From the NCBI RefSeq assembly GCF_963678635.1, contig NC_087063.1, positions 70,889,617-70,953,616 of the forward strand: a stretch of 64,000 nucleotides of DNA. The letters are read 5' to 3'. Within the stretch, counting starts at the first letter, position 1. Each line of letters opens with the position of its first letter. Below, piece by piece: positions 32,153-43,186 of this stretch. Position numbers and translations under genes: made by a program. The notes below the pieces were generated by a model that searched no databases, had not been told where the DNA came from, and saw nothing but the letters and a program-made list of their open reading frames with translations. This DNA is from Symsagittifera roscoffensis (taxonomy: Eukaryota > Xenacoelomorpha > Acoela > Convolutidae).

Positions 32153-32535
32153 AAAAGTCGATGAATGTAGTTGAGGTTCTTTATGTGTCGGGATATTTCG
32201 CGGTTTGACTTTTTACTTTAAGTTTACTTCATTTCCTTTGTTAAAAGAAAGGCAAACTGCACTATCTAACAGCAAAAATGGAAAGCTTATTAAAAAGTTT
32301 CTAAAGTGGATTTAAATTTTCTGATTTCAAAGAGGAATTAAAGTTTTATCTATTGATCCAGTTGTTTCAAATTGGGTCAATTTTGTCACAAAAGTGTCAA
32401 TCATAAGTTTTTCTTGAAATTAAAATTTTATAGAGCTGTAAGGCCATTTTTTTCTTTGAAATTCGAATCTTCTCAAAAAAAATAAGTATTTTTTTTCTGT
32501 TTAATTGCGTTCTTCGCTCTGTTCCAACTGTCTGT
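32153..32535 (+). repeat. Dispersed repeat family A copy
   Basis: From ATGAATGTAGTTGAGG to the family end landmark CCAACTGTCTGTTAGCTATG. Shows the internal landmarks in order, including TTTGTCACAAAAGTGTCAATCATAA. A further diverged fragment lies at about 32770-32890. Confidence 0.75.
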
Positions 32536-33599
32536 TAGCTATGTTTTACTTAAGAAGAAATACACTTTGGGCTTAGGACGTTTAGTTTATTTATTAGTTT
32601 CCCAATGCTTAAGTTTCACTTAAGATTTTTTTTTATTAGTTCTTACTTGAAATTTTGAACCATTTTATTTAATTCTCTGTAGAATACAAATTCATGCTAG
32701 AAAGAAGGCAAGTTACGCGATCAAATAACTAGTACCAGTGCCAACAAGTGTGATTGGCATGAATTTTCGAAAATGCGTTTTTTTGATGCGCAGCAGTTTA
32801 AAGAAATACCAATTGATCCAGTTTTCTCCAATGGGCTAGTTTTTATAAGAAAAGCGTCAATGTGAATTATTTTAAAATTTAAAAAACGAAGTGATATTCA
32901 CTGATAGAGTTCTTGATGATTTTTTGTTTGCTTTTTTCAGGAACAATTTCTTGAATGCTCTTATAACTACATAAGAGCATACTTCATATTAGTTTACTGT
33001 AGGATCCTTCTTTTTGATCATATCCTTGTAATTGATTAGATTGATTGATCTCCTAAGTTTTTCCAGAAAAAGAAATAAGAGTTCGCTAACACAAAATTTA
33101 ATCTTTAGTGGGTTGACTTGGTTTTTTTCACGTTCACTTCAATTTCATTTCCGCAACGCAAGGCCGTTTACGCTCTTAAAAAACAAAAATGCCAGAGGAG
33201 TGTATCAACTTGAATGATTTTTAGTTTCTTTTTTGTTTTTCTTCAATTTATAGACTTCCCTGCGGGTAAAAAAGTTAACGTATCAATCCCGTTTTTATCA
33301 AATTGATATTAATTTATCAAAAATGTTACAATCATAAAAGAGTTCAATACATACTAATGTCAGTATTATCATAAACGTTTGTTTCAGTCGTTAAGACCCT
33401 GCCGTTCTAACACAAAGAATAAAATTATTTCTATAACAATCTCAAGGATGGGATAATTGTGAAAAACTATTACACCTACGGAGAGATTACGTAGCACACC
33501 GATGATACACAAAAGGTTGATAATTTGTTAATGCCCTTTTTTGAATATTTCATTGCCAGTCGAACTTTTTCAAAATTTTAGTAAAATGGCACTACTGTT

Positions 33600-33930
33600 T
33601 TTCGAACCTAACTCGCAAATAAATGTGCTCATTTGGCAGTACTTTTGCTAATATCACTATCTTTTACCATTGGAAATTTCATGGCATCTGTTCTCTGCTT
33701 TAGTTGTGGCTAGTGTTTGCCGATTGTTAAGCGTCCATGGCTGAGAGGGAAGGACACGAGACTCAAAATCCCGAGTTTTTTGCTTCGAATCCGACATGTT
33801 GCAACAGTTTTACTAATTCGAGGCGTGTTTCTACTTTTTTTTATTTCACTTTATAGAGCTGCTTTTTTGTCGTTTTCTCGCTAATTTTGCGAAGGACAGC
33901 TTCACCTCTTTGTGAAATTTAGCTTCTCGA
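33600..33930 (+). repeat. Family C repeat with tRNA-Leu-like segment (3' part only)
   Basis: Contains AAGCGTCCATGGCTGAGAGG (A-box-like) at about 33729 and GCTTCGAATCC (B-box) at about 33782, with GAGACTCAAA at the anticodon-loop position, then a decayed GCGAAGGACAGCTTC hairpin. The flanking sequence matches the same part of copies at 41000 and 48795. A degenerate SINE-like element, not a functional tRNA gene. Confidence 0.65.
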
Positions 33931-34675
33931 GCTTTTTGGTCTATAGTTTTTGGGATCAGTTAACGCTTCAAGTTTGCTTTAGGATGCATTCTTTGGATGG
34001 TTTACAAACCGCAATTGAGAAATTTCGCAAAAATTCGATTCTAGATTGTTCCATATTATCCAATTAAACTTGAAAATATAGTCTGCTCATATTTATCTTG
34101 CATTTAAAAAAGTAACTAAAAACGTTAAATCTTAAAGTACTAAAAATTATAAATGACATTTTCCACTCAAATTTTAACCTGTGTAATCTGCTCATCTTTG
34201 CAATTGATATTGCAATTCAATTGAGGTCATTTTTATGATCGAATGCATGTGGTGCGTATTTTGTCTCATTGTTGGTACTGAAACGAGAATGAATAAGTTT
34301 TAGTTTAATGTCAACAGTAGTAAAGCGATTTTTTAACAAATGCATCCAACATTACTTCTAATCAATATTTAAGTCACGAAAATAATAAAATTTAGTGTAT
34401 ATTTAGTGATGTAAAATGAAAAGCTTCAAATTTTTTTCGTTTGCAGCTGGAACTAGTCTGACTAAAAAAGGGCCGGACAAAATTAAATCTCGAGTTTTCG
34501 GTTTCTAACCTGTTTTTGAATGTTTTGAAGCAATTCCAACGAGGATAGCTGGTTGGTGTAATGCAGTTTTCTGGCTTTTGTTTTTCTGAATGCCGTTTTT
34601 TGCTGATCATTTTTCAAATTATTTTGATAGAATTCTAGAAAATACTGTTATACGAGAAAACAAGACTGCTCGTAT

Positions 34676-34690
34676 CAGGGCAAAGCCCTG
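34676..34690. repeat. Hairpin CAGGGCAAAGCCCTG, repeat family D
   Basis: Lies in GACTGCTCGTATCAGGGC...GTTCCGACTG, the same block found at 62992 and 63626. Here the loop is AAA in place of GAA. Confidence 0.75.
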
Positions 34691-34751
34691 ATTGTTCCGA
34701 CTGTCCTTCAATTGGTATCGAATAGTTTTTGGTAAATTAAGTATTGGCAAA

Positions 34752-36379
34752 ACTATGAACTTTAGGCTGATATTATTTTAGTGTTACAAGAGGACACATA
34801 CTTAAGATCATGGATTACTATTTTTTTGGTGTCCAATTAATCGTCGTTCGTTTTCTAATGGAGGCTGAAGTAAAATTTGAGCTTTCATATTTTTGCCAGA
34901 CTATGAACTTTAGGCTGATATTATTTTAGTGTTACAAGAGGACACATACTTAAGATCATGGATTACTATTTTTTTGGTGTCCAATTAATCGTCGTTCGTT
35001 TTCTAATGGAGGCTGAAGTAAAGTTTGAGCTTTCATATTTTTGCCAGACTATGAACTTTAGGCTGATATTATTTTAGTGTTACAAGAGGACACATACTTA
35101 AGATCATGGATTACTATTTTTTTGGTGTCCAATTAATCGTCGTTCGTTTTCTAATGGAGGCTGAAGTAAAATTTGAGCTTTCATATTTTTGCCAGACTAT
35201 GAACTTTAGGCTGATATTATTTTAGTGTTACAAGAGGACACATACTTAAGATCATGGATTACTATTTTTTTGGTGTCCAATTAATCGTCGTTCGTTTTCT
35301 AATGGAGGCTGAAGTAAAATTTGAGCTTTCATATTTTTGCCAGACTATGAACTTTAGGCTGATATTATTTTAGTGTTACAAGAGGACACATACTTAAGAT
35401 CATGGATTACTATTTTTTTGGTGTCCAATTAATCGTCGTTCGTTTTCTAATGGAGGCTGAAGTAAAATTTGAGCTTTCATATTTTTGCCAGACTATGAAC
35501 TTTAGGCTGATATTATTTTAGTGTTACAAGAGGACACATACTTAAGATCATGGATTACTATTTTTTTGGTGTCCAATTAATCGTCGTTCGTTTTCTAATG
35601 GAGGCTGAAGTAAAATTTGAGCTTTCATATTTTTGCCAGACTATGAACTTTAGGCTGATATTATTTTAGTGTTACAAGAGGACACATACTTAAGATCATG
35701 GATTACTATTTTTTTGGTGTCCAATTAATCGTCGTTCGTTTTCTAATGGAGGCTGAAGTAAAATTTGAGCTTTCATATTTTTGCCAGACTATGAACTTTA
35801 GGCTGATATTATTTTAGTGTTACAAGAGGACACATACTTAAGATCATGGATTACTATTTTTTTGGTGTCCAATTAATCGTCGTTCGTTTTCTAATGGAGG
35901 CTGAAGTAAAATTTGAGCTTTCATATTTTTGCCAGACTATGAACTTTAGGCTGATATTATTTTAGTGTTACAAGAGGACACATACTTAAGATCATGGATT
36001 ACTATTTTTTTGGTGTCCAATTAATCGTCGTTCGTTTTCTAATGGAGGCTGAAGTAAAATTTGAGCTTTCATATTTTTGCCAGACTATGAACTTTAGGCT
36101 GATATTATTTTAGTGTTACAAGAGGACACATACTTAAGATCATGGATTACTATTTTTTTGGTGTCCAATTAATCGTCGTTCGTTTTCTAATGGAGGCTGA
36201 AGTAAAATTTGAGCTTTCATATTTTTGCCAGACTATGAACTTTAGGCTGATATTATTTTAGTGTTACAAGAGGACACATACTTAAGATCATGGATTACTA
36301 TTTTTTTGGTGTCCAATTAATCGTCGTTCGTTTTCTAATGGAGGCTGAAGTAAAATTTGAGCTTTCATATTTTTGTCAG
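34752..36379 (+). repeat. Tandem array: 11 copies of a 148-bp unit
   Basis: Units start at 34752, 34900, 35048, 35196, 35344, 35492, 35640, 35788, 35936, 36084 and 36232, exactly 148 bp apart. Copies are almost identical; I noticed one substitution in unit 2 and one at the end of unit 11. The unit has no sustained open frame. The homogeneity means recent expansion or continuing gene conversion, and the true copy number may be larger if the assembly collapsed it. Confidence 0.98.
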
Positions 36380-39300
36380 TTTATTGCTAAAATTTTCATC
36401 TGTTAATGTTTCTTCTAATCATCTGCATAGCAAGTGTAGAAATCATTAAATCCTATTTCTCACATTCGCCCACTAAAAATAATTGCCGATATTTGAAATT
36501 TGTTGTTCATGACTGGCGCATCAAAGATGTGTATTACGCAAATATTCAGTGCCTTTGATTTAGCCGTTAGCACGGAGTAGGATAACGAAAACACACCAAC
36601 ATACACACAAGAGGCTTTTGATATATATAGAGTTGTGTTCAGAGCACGTATGAGAAATCTAGGATCGTTGGCCAAAGCTGGTTATCCTAATTAAGAAAGC
36701 GCCCTCCCCCTAATTGGGCCGTTGAGTAAGACCTTCTGGTGAAGTATGTTTTCCAATTTTCTGAAGTTGAACTACTGTTTTCGTTTTACTGACATGCCAG
36801 ACACATCTGTATAGTAAACTGGTTGGCTGTGCGATTTGTCCTACCATGACCTGTCCTGTCCATTCAGGTCATTTAGTAGATGATTGTGAAGTAGCAACTT
36901 GTACCCAATCATATTCATTAACTAAGGGGCGAGGCAGTGCAATTGTGACCATAGCTGCATGCAGATTACTATGTGTGCAATGTAAGATTGCATGATTGTT
37001 GGCACTGAAAGGCAACGACTGTTTCTATGCCGCCGCCGCTGCTGCTGTGGGGTTAAAAACTGAATTGGCACAGTTTATTGGATTGAGTCGAAATGGCAGA
37101 TGAGAGGAGGAAATAAAGCAAAATAGCCGCAAAGAACTGCTCTCTTTATTTGCCAAATTGACGTCATCATGATTAGCACCTCCGCCATCCAGTGAATTCA
37201 TCTATCTCCACTCTCAGCCATCATCACACAACACACCTCTCTTATGTGTTGTGGTATGTTGTGTTGTGTTGGTGTGTTAGTTTATCTTTACTGACATTAT
37301 CCCGTAGTTCAGACCATATCAACTCAGACTTGATTTGAAGCACTATACTCCACACAGAATGACCGGATTGCAGAAAATCCCCCCCCCCCCCCCCAATCAA
37401 AAAAGCCTTCAAACAGATCAAAACTCTTCACTGAGCTGTTCAATTTTTCTATCACAGTGTTTGAATACTGAATGATGATTGGCTAATTCAACCGTATGCC
37501 ATTTGCCCTTAATGTGCTCTTCAGTCTTCAGTTGGTTCTCTGCTAGTTTGCATTCCCCCGCTTCCGCCAACTTCTCTCTGGGGTCGATAGGGACAAAGAC
37601 AAAGAGAAGAGAACAGAAGAATTAGAAGAAGAAACTGGCAATAGCAGCCAATTTTCATACTCTGCTCTGCTCATTTTAGATCTTGTCTTGTCTCTCTTCT
37701 CTCTCAAGACTAGAGGTGCGACGGCGGGCGACGCAGATGGAAATAGGATGCGTAGAGGATTTCTTTTTGATTTGAATTTTATCACGCTTGCCACAAAGGC
37801 ACAGCTTAATGTGAACAAAGCGCGACGCGGCCGAATTATCTGAGAAGAATTTTTCAACCTCTGTTTGATATGGCTAATATATGCATGTCTTGCTCCGTCA
37901 TCCAAACATTTGAACGAATACCAGCCAGCCACAAAATATGACCCAGTGAATCTTTTTCAAATTCAATAGCATTTTTCGATCTAAATACGAATTGGACGTA
38001 CTACAGTGGTGTGCGCAAGATTTTTTTTTGTTGTGGGTTGGTTGAAAACTTTGGTCGACTTTGTTTTAGGTCAGCCTTTTTGAATTGATTATGCTTCGCT
38101 GAAGCCCTAGAATGACCAAAACGTCCCATTTTTAGTTGAGCTTCCTCCTCAAATTTAGAATATATTGGCGCCGAATAGGTCTTTAGTTTTTCTGAGTTTT
38201 TTGGCTTTTAACGGACATTTTTTTTTGAATCGTAGTTATGCTATCAAAGCAACGTAAAATGTTTCCAAATTTCATGGATTGAATAGCTTGCTGTCAGAGC
38301 TTGTTCCTTTCAATATCTCAGCTAAGTATCTTTAATATTCCAGCTGACTAGATGCAGCAATAATCATGATTAATTTTTTTACGCCTGATATCTATGAATC
38401 AATTATGTGTGACAAGTTTGCTAACCTTCGAGAAGTTGACTCAACTGCAACTCTGCCATTCTGTCATGTCAAAACTAGAATTTTGAAATACAAACAATTG
38501 ATTTGCAGATTGAGATAAGGACTTCGCAAGCACACAGCAATCCATATCTTGAACTCCTGATTGACGAATGAAAACTCTCCTATGTAAATTGACCTTTCGT
38601 GTTTTCTAAATAGAAAGAGTCATTTTAATTAGGAATAACCCTTGTAAAAATAGCTTAATCAGATGGAAATTATTATGTTATAAATGGCGTGATATATCCG
38701 AAGTGGCGTGATGCTCTATCTTATCAAATTATGAAATGTTATATAATCTGATTTACTGAGAGCAATAGAAATACTAACCAGAATCACGTAGAGAGTTGAT
38801 TTTTACAGAAAATGTCTTCCTTTTCTTATAAGCAGGCTTCTCTAGAAGACCAAAACCACGCATTCTGAAATCTCAAAAGCAGCTGCAGGTCTTTAATTGA
38901 GATGCAAAAGCTGTAGTTATGAGACCGTAAATCTATTGTATAACAATATGTGTATTTGTTGTCTAGATGATGATGCCATTAGCTAAGTGGCGAAAACACA
39001 AGGCTGCAGATCTAATTTCGAATCCTGTTGTACAGAGGTGTTTAAATTTAAAATCGATGTTAAAATAGAAAAATCACGGTTTTTAACATATAAAGCCCGA
39101 GGTTTTTTTTTAATCTTAAGGTAATTTTTAAAATGTATTTATTTTTTATATACTTTTTTTGGCCGCTTAGAATTGCATTTAATGTGGATTACTACTCTAT
39201 TTTAAACGGGGTTTTCTACTTTTCTACCCTCAGTCGAAGCTGCTATTTGGAAGCTCAAGCGAAATAGATCTCTTACTTTTTTGCTGTTTGTTTTTGCTTG

Positions 39301-39467
39301 TTTGCAAAGTATAACATAACCTCGCCGGTGTGTAGAAATAAGTTTCTAAACTGAAACTGAAGGTTCTCAACTTGTTTAAATTAGAATAGTTATCTACATT
39401 ACATGTAATCCTGAACTTTTGCGTGAACTGCATTGGCGTTTTTTTAGAAAGAGCGGGAGAGTGGAGA
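36380..39467. other. Intergenic sequence, partly unique
   Basis: 36700-37950 is less AT-rich and not repeated in the window, with TGTG/CACA-rich sequence at about 37220-37290 and a C16 tract at 37379-37394; it could be regulatory. A 129-codon minus-strand frame at 37543-37932 is low-complexity and unsupported. At 38972-39035 a tRNA-like TTAGCTAAGTGG...TTTCGAATCCTG pair of boxes suggests a degenerate tRNA-derived repeat. Confidence 0.4.
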
Positions 39468-39473
39468 TATAAA
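39468..39473 (+). promoter_or_regulatory. TATA box of an unidentified gene
   Basis: TATAAA, followed 34 bp later by an initiator-like GTCAATC (39501-39507) and 82 bp later by an ATG opening an exon with a strong splice donor. Spacing fits RNA polymerase II core promoter geometry. Confidence 0.5.
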
Positions 39474-39549
39474 GTAGCAGCAGCTGCAGGCAGCTCAACT
39501 GTCAATCACTCGCACCAGTCAGTCAGTCCTTAGTTGACATTCTTCTAAC

Positions 39550-39682
39550 ATGACCTTCTATACATCTGCCGCCGTCACTGGGCTTCGAAATTGTGGGTCG
39601 CGATTGGCTTTGTACATTTCAAGCCAAGCTCTTGGTTTGCACCCTGCGCCGGTGGTAGATGGAGGAGATACTCACATCCTCG
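39550..39682 (+). CDS. Candidate first coding exon of an unidentified gene
   Basis: ATG opens 44 codons plus one base, ending at TCG|GTGAGTAA, a near-consensus 5' splice site. The peptide begins MTFYTSAAVTGLRNCGSRLA and has Arg but no acidic residue until Asp37, with many Ser, Ala and Leu, as in a mitochondrial presequence; that reading is inference. A TATA box and initiator lie at the right distance upstream. I could not identify the following exon with confidence, and I do not recognise the protein. An exon-like piece at 46962-47123 would match only if a different acceptor were used. Confidence 0.45.
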
Positions 39683-39739
39683 GTGAGTAATTATTGCACT
39701 ATAGTTGATTTTTGAGCTATTTTGCGTCAATTTATGATG

Positions 39740-39985
39740 CTTTTTTGCCCATTACAAAACAAAAAACTTTGCATCTGCAAAAACACAGAACAACACGTGA
39801 ATTTTTCCAGAAATTTTCAAAAATGCACATGATTTTTTAAACAATTTTGTTCCGACCATTGCATTGAAAATCGGGAGGAACTTTGTATTCGGATGAGTTT
39901 CAGTTTTTTTAAGTTTTCCACGCAAAATCGGGTACCACAAATAATCATCGGAATGGGTCGAGTGATATATCACATTAAAGCCCTT
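39740..39985 (-). repeat. Repeat family B, inverted copy
   Basis: The reverse complement shows CCGATGATTATTTGTGGTAC and TTTTGCGTGGAAAAC, then CCGAATACAAAGTTCCTCCC and ATGGTCGGA, matching 42900-43060 and partly 42580-42700. A non-coding dispersed repeat. Confidence 0.8.
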
Positions 39986-40214
39986 TCAGTTGTGATTCGA
40001 ACTACATTAAAACAATTTTCAAACAGGTGTCTCAGTGTCAAGAAAAATCGGTTTAAACCGGCTATCCTCCTATGTTTCGCCAATGTTGCAGGGAGCTAAA
40101 ACAAAAAAATTCAAGATAATATTGTTTTAGCTTTGTATTGTTTTAAGCTCCATATTTTCATTTAACCAAGGGGTTGACGTCGAATTTCCACGTTACGACA
40201 ATTTATCATCGAAT

Positions 40215-41295
40215 TGGTTGACTACACTAGCGTCAGCTTAGTGAATTAATAAGAACCTTCTTTTTTTTCTAACTTCAGTCGCAATTATTGGTGACACTTT
40301 CGGGGCACCTTTACAGCTTTTTGATAGCTTGTGCTTTAACATTCGAATAGTGATAAGTTAACACAGTTGATTCATTTTTCAGAGTAATGAACGTAGTGAG
40401 GACTCTTATATAGGTCTGATGTTTTTTTTAGGAAAAAGTATTAAAATGATGATGCACTTAGGAATATATGCACTTTTTGAGCTCAATTGAATTTCATCTG
40501 CTGAAAGTGACGTAAATAGCACTCTCCAATTACGAACGTGCAAATGGCGCAAAAATTCGCCAACAATTTCTAGTTTCGAAAGTGGAATTTATTTTATAGA
40601 TTTCCAGCGTAATCAAAACTTTACTGTTGATCCAGTTTTCTCAAATTGGGTTAATGTTATCAAAAAAGCACCAATCAGAAATCGTTCTGGAAACTCGAAG
40701 AGCTTAAAGGTCATCTATTTTATTCTTTCAAATTCGAAAGTTGAGATTTTTTCAACGCGCTCATTACTCTTTTCCAATCTTCGATTGGCCATGTTAAGTT
40801 CGTCAAATGAGCCGAAAAAAGCTATTTGTTTCAAACAAAATAACAACAGTAAAAACTCGATTTCAGAAATTTTCTATCTCAATAGATCTTGCAATTTTTT
40901 AAAAATTCATAATGAGGTTTTATGCTTTCCAGTTTGTTACATGCAAAGTTAGTGTGGATGCCTTCAGTTTGCTATATCCCAAATTATTACTTGCAAAATT
41001 GTGTCTATTTGAATTTGGTGCCACTTTTGCTGAATTGTATTGGCAATTTATTAGCATGGTAGCTGCTTTATTCGTGACTAGTGTTTGTCGGTGGTTAAGC
41101 GTGCGTGGCTGAGTGGTTAATGCGTGAGACTCAAATTATCTAGATTGCAGTAGGCTTAGATCGAATCCTAGACCTAGCCCAATTTTTACTAATTCGAAGC
41201 TTATTTCTATTGTTTCTTCGTGCAATTTCTAGAGCTGCTTTTTGTCGTGTTCTAGTGTTTGCGAAGCAATGCTTCTATTCTGTGTACCATTTAAT
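40215..41295 (+). repeat. Family C repeat, copy with nested family A insertion
   Basis: 40215-40379 and 40796-41295 align to 57465-57842 and 58188-58490. Between them this copy carries a family A element (40380-40795) absent from the other. The distal part has a tRNA-Leu-like segment (GTGGCTGAGTGGTTAATGCG at about 41107, GAGACTCAAAT, then GATCGAATCC at about 41159) and then a GCGAAGC hairpin in decayed form at about 41268. Length without the insertion is about 660 bp. Confidence 0.8.
40380..40795 (+). repeat. Family A element inserted in family C
   Basis: Starts AGAGTAATGAACGTAGTGAG and ends near CTTCGATTGGCCATGTTAAG. The same position in the copy at 57640 is uninterrupted, which fixes the insertion to within a few bases. 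No coding potential, no terminal inverted repeat. Confidence 0.8.
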
Positions 41296-42324
41296 CTGTA
41301 GCAATTTTTTAAATGAACGATGCACTCAATGCTTCGAAAACTCAATAAGTATAATTTTATAATACTCCTTGAACGCAACATTAGCATAAAGATGTTTAAA
41401 TGGAAGTTATACTGGAAGTGCTAGGGATCTCAAGTTTTGCTGTCGAAAACCAGCACCGATGTTTTCCTGAGTTGAGGAGGTTCTGATTGAAACCGATGAA
41501 AATAGTATTGCTCTTCAACGTTTTCAATCGTCTCAAAATTTGGCATGTTGAACAGAAGAAATACGTGAGCTCTGAGCTCCATACATAACGTTTCTTAAGG
41601 ATTACAAATCTTGACTAGATACTCACCCCTGCTGGAGAAACATGATTAAGAAAAGGCGTCAGAAAAGACAACGCACTGTTTCTATCGTTTTGGAGTTTTC
41701 GTAAGTCTTACAGCCGAGGATGAGATAGTGGATGCAATACCTTCGGTTTTTATTACTCCTTACCTGGTACCAATACGGTTGGTTTTTATTTCTCCTTACC
41801 TGTACCAATATCATAGGGTAGATTCGCTGTTTTTCGAAACAATTGCTTGTCTGCAATGTTCAACCCATTCTGCAATGTTTCGTTAACGGCTTTTTCGGGT
41901 CAGTATGAGCATGCAACTTACTTTCTTGGCCTGTTAATGTTTGGTCAGCAAAACTTTTGATTTTATTGATCATCGAAGGCGCCAACTATCGATTTATTTG
42001 GGTTTACTGAGTCTGGTTTCAGTATTACAAATTTTGTCATAGTGTTATGCCACCATGTCGTTTCTTTTTTCGGGTCTGTAAATACTGCAGGTATGATGTT
42101 GTCTCGAAAACTTATCACAACTCCATTTTTGGATACTCGTCGGTCATCGAAAAAAGATGATATAGGAGTTTTGGTTATGGTGCTCGACGCCACCGATTCT
42201 TCTTTGAACGTCTCCAAAGACTTCCTCGGAGAATTTTCTCAGATTTTCAGAAGCTTCGCCGATATATAATTTTAGGAACTTTCCGTTGGCCTTCAAGAGT
42301 TTCAATCAAACGAATTGCAGACTG

Positions 42325-42325
<1 letters not shown>
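41296..42325. other. Intergenic, no gene recognised
   Basis: An 84-codon minus-strand frame at 41963-42217 has a somewhat protein-like composition but starts at TTG and matches nothing I recognise; it may be a decayed transposon fragment. Two short tandem blocks containing CTCCTTACCTG occur at about 41756 and 41792. Confidence 0.3.

Positions 42326-42376
<51 letters not shown>
42326..42376. repeat. (AT)n microsatellite
   Basis: About 25 uninterrupted AT units. Confidence 0.95.
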
Positions 42377-42381
<5 letters not shown>

Positions 42382-42579
42382 GCTTTTCAAGTTCTGCAGT
42401 TTTTTGTATTTTTGAAGATTTTGATTCCAAAAAGCGCTAAAATACTCAAAGTAAACTAACGTTACTTATATAAAACTAAGTTTATTACGTTTTAAATTAA
42501 GCTATTGTAAGCTTTCAAGCAGTTAAAGTAAGACTGCTTGCTCGCTTTGTTCGCTCGAAATAAGGCGAAAAGTCAAAAA

Positions 42580-43060
42580 TTTCTAACCGGATTGATAAAT
42601 CATTCAACCCAGTCCGATGATTATTTGTGGTACCTGATTTTGCGTGGAAAACAAAAAGAAAACAAACAATTGCCTCTTACTGTGCAAATTGCACAGAATT
42701 TTCCGACCATAGACTTTAAAAAACTACGGTTTAGAAAGTTTTTTTTTCCAAATTAGTGTTGTTTTTTTCTGCTTGGTGTGATGAAAGGACCTGAGGTAAG
42801 ACTATAATTTAACTATTTTATACAGTCATAGTACTATAGGCAAATTGGACATCAATTTCTTAGAAAAGTGACTAAAAACCTGAAAAAAAATAAATAAAAA
42901 TTAAGTTGTGAGGGCTCTTATATGATAAATAACTCAACCCAGTTCGATGATAATTTGTGGTACCTGTTTTTGCGTGGAAAACAAAAAAGAAAAAACTAAA
43001 ACACACCCGAATACAAAGTTCCTCCCCATTTCATTGGTCGGATCAAAAAGCATAACAAAT
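42580..43060 (+). repeat. Repeat family B, two direct copies
   Basis: Copies at about 42580-42700 and 42905-43060 share AACCCAGTCCGATGATTATT / AACCCAGTTCGATGATAATT, TGTGGTACCTG and TTTTGCGTGGAAAACAAAAA. Both are in the opposite orientation to the copy at 39740-39985. Confidence 0.8.
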
Positions 43061-43186
43061 GAAACTTTATGAATAAAAAAATTGTTGAATACCTGCCAAT
43101 TCGCAATTCATTGAAATTTGTCGTGCAAAAATTTGAACGTGGGTAATCTTTTCAATTTTCACTATGCGTACTGGTAGCGTTTCAAA

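Noticed and set aside
34752-36379. CRISPR array
   Set aside because: The 148-bp units are continuous with no unique spacers, and the DNA is animal nuclear.
37543-37932. 129-codon minus-strand frame
   Set aside because: Low-complexity Ser/Leu/Arg content from TC-rich DNA, no domain recognised and no promoter or splice support.
41086-41185. Possible functional tRNA-Leu gene
   Set aside because: A and B boxes are present, but stems do not pair well and the segment recurs in several dispersed repeats, so it is tRNA-derived.
41963-42217. 84-codon minus-strand frame with protein-like composition
   Set aside because: Starts at TTG, no recognised motif; possibly a decayed transposon fragment but not supportable as a gene.
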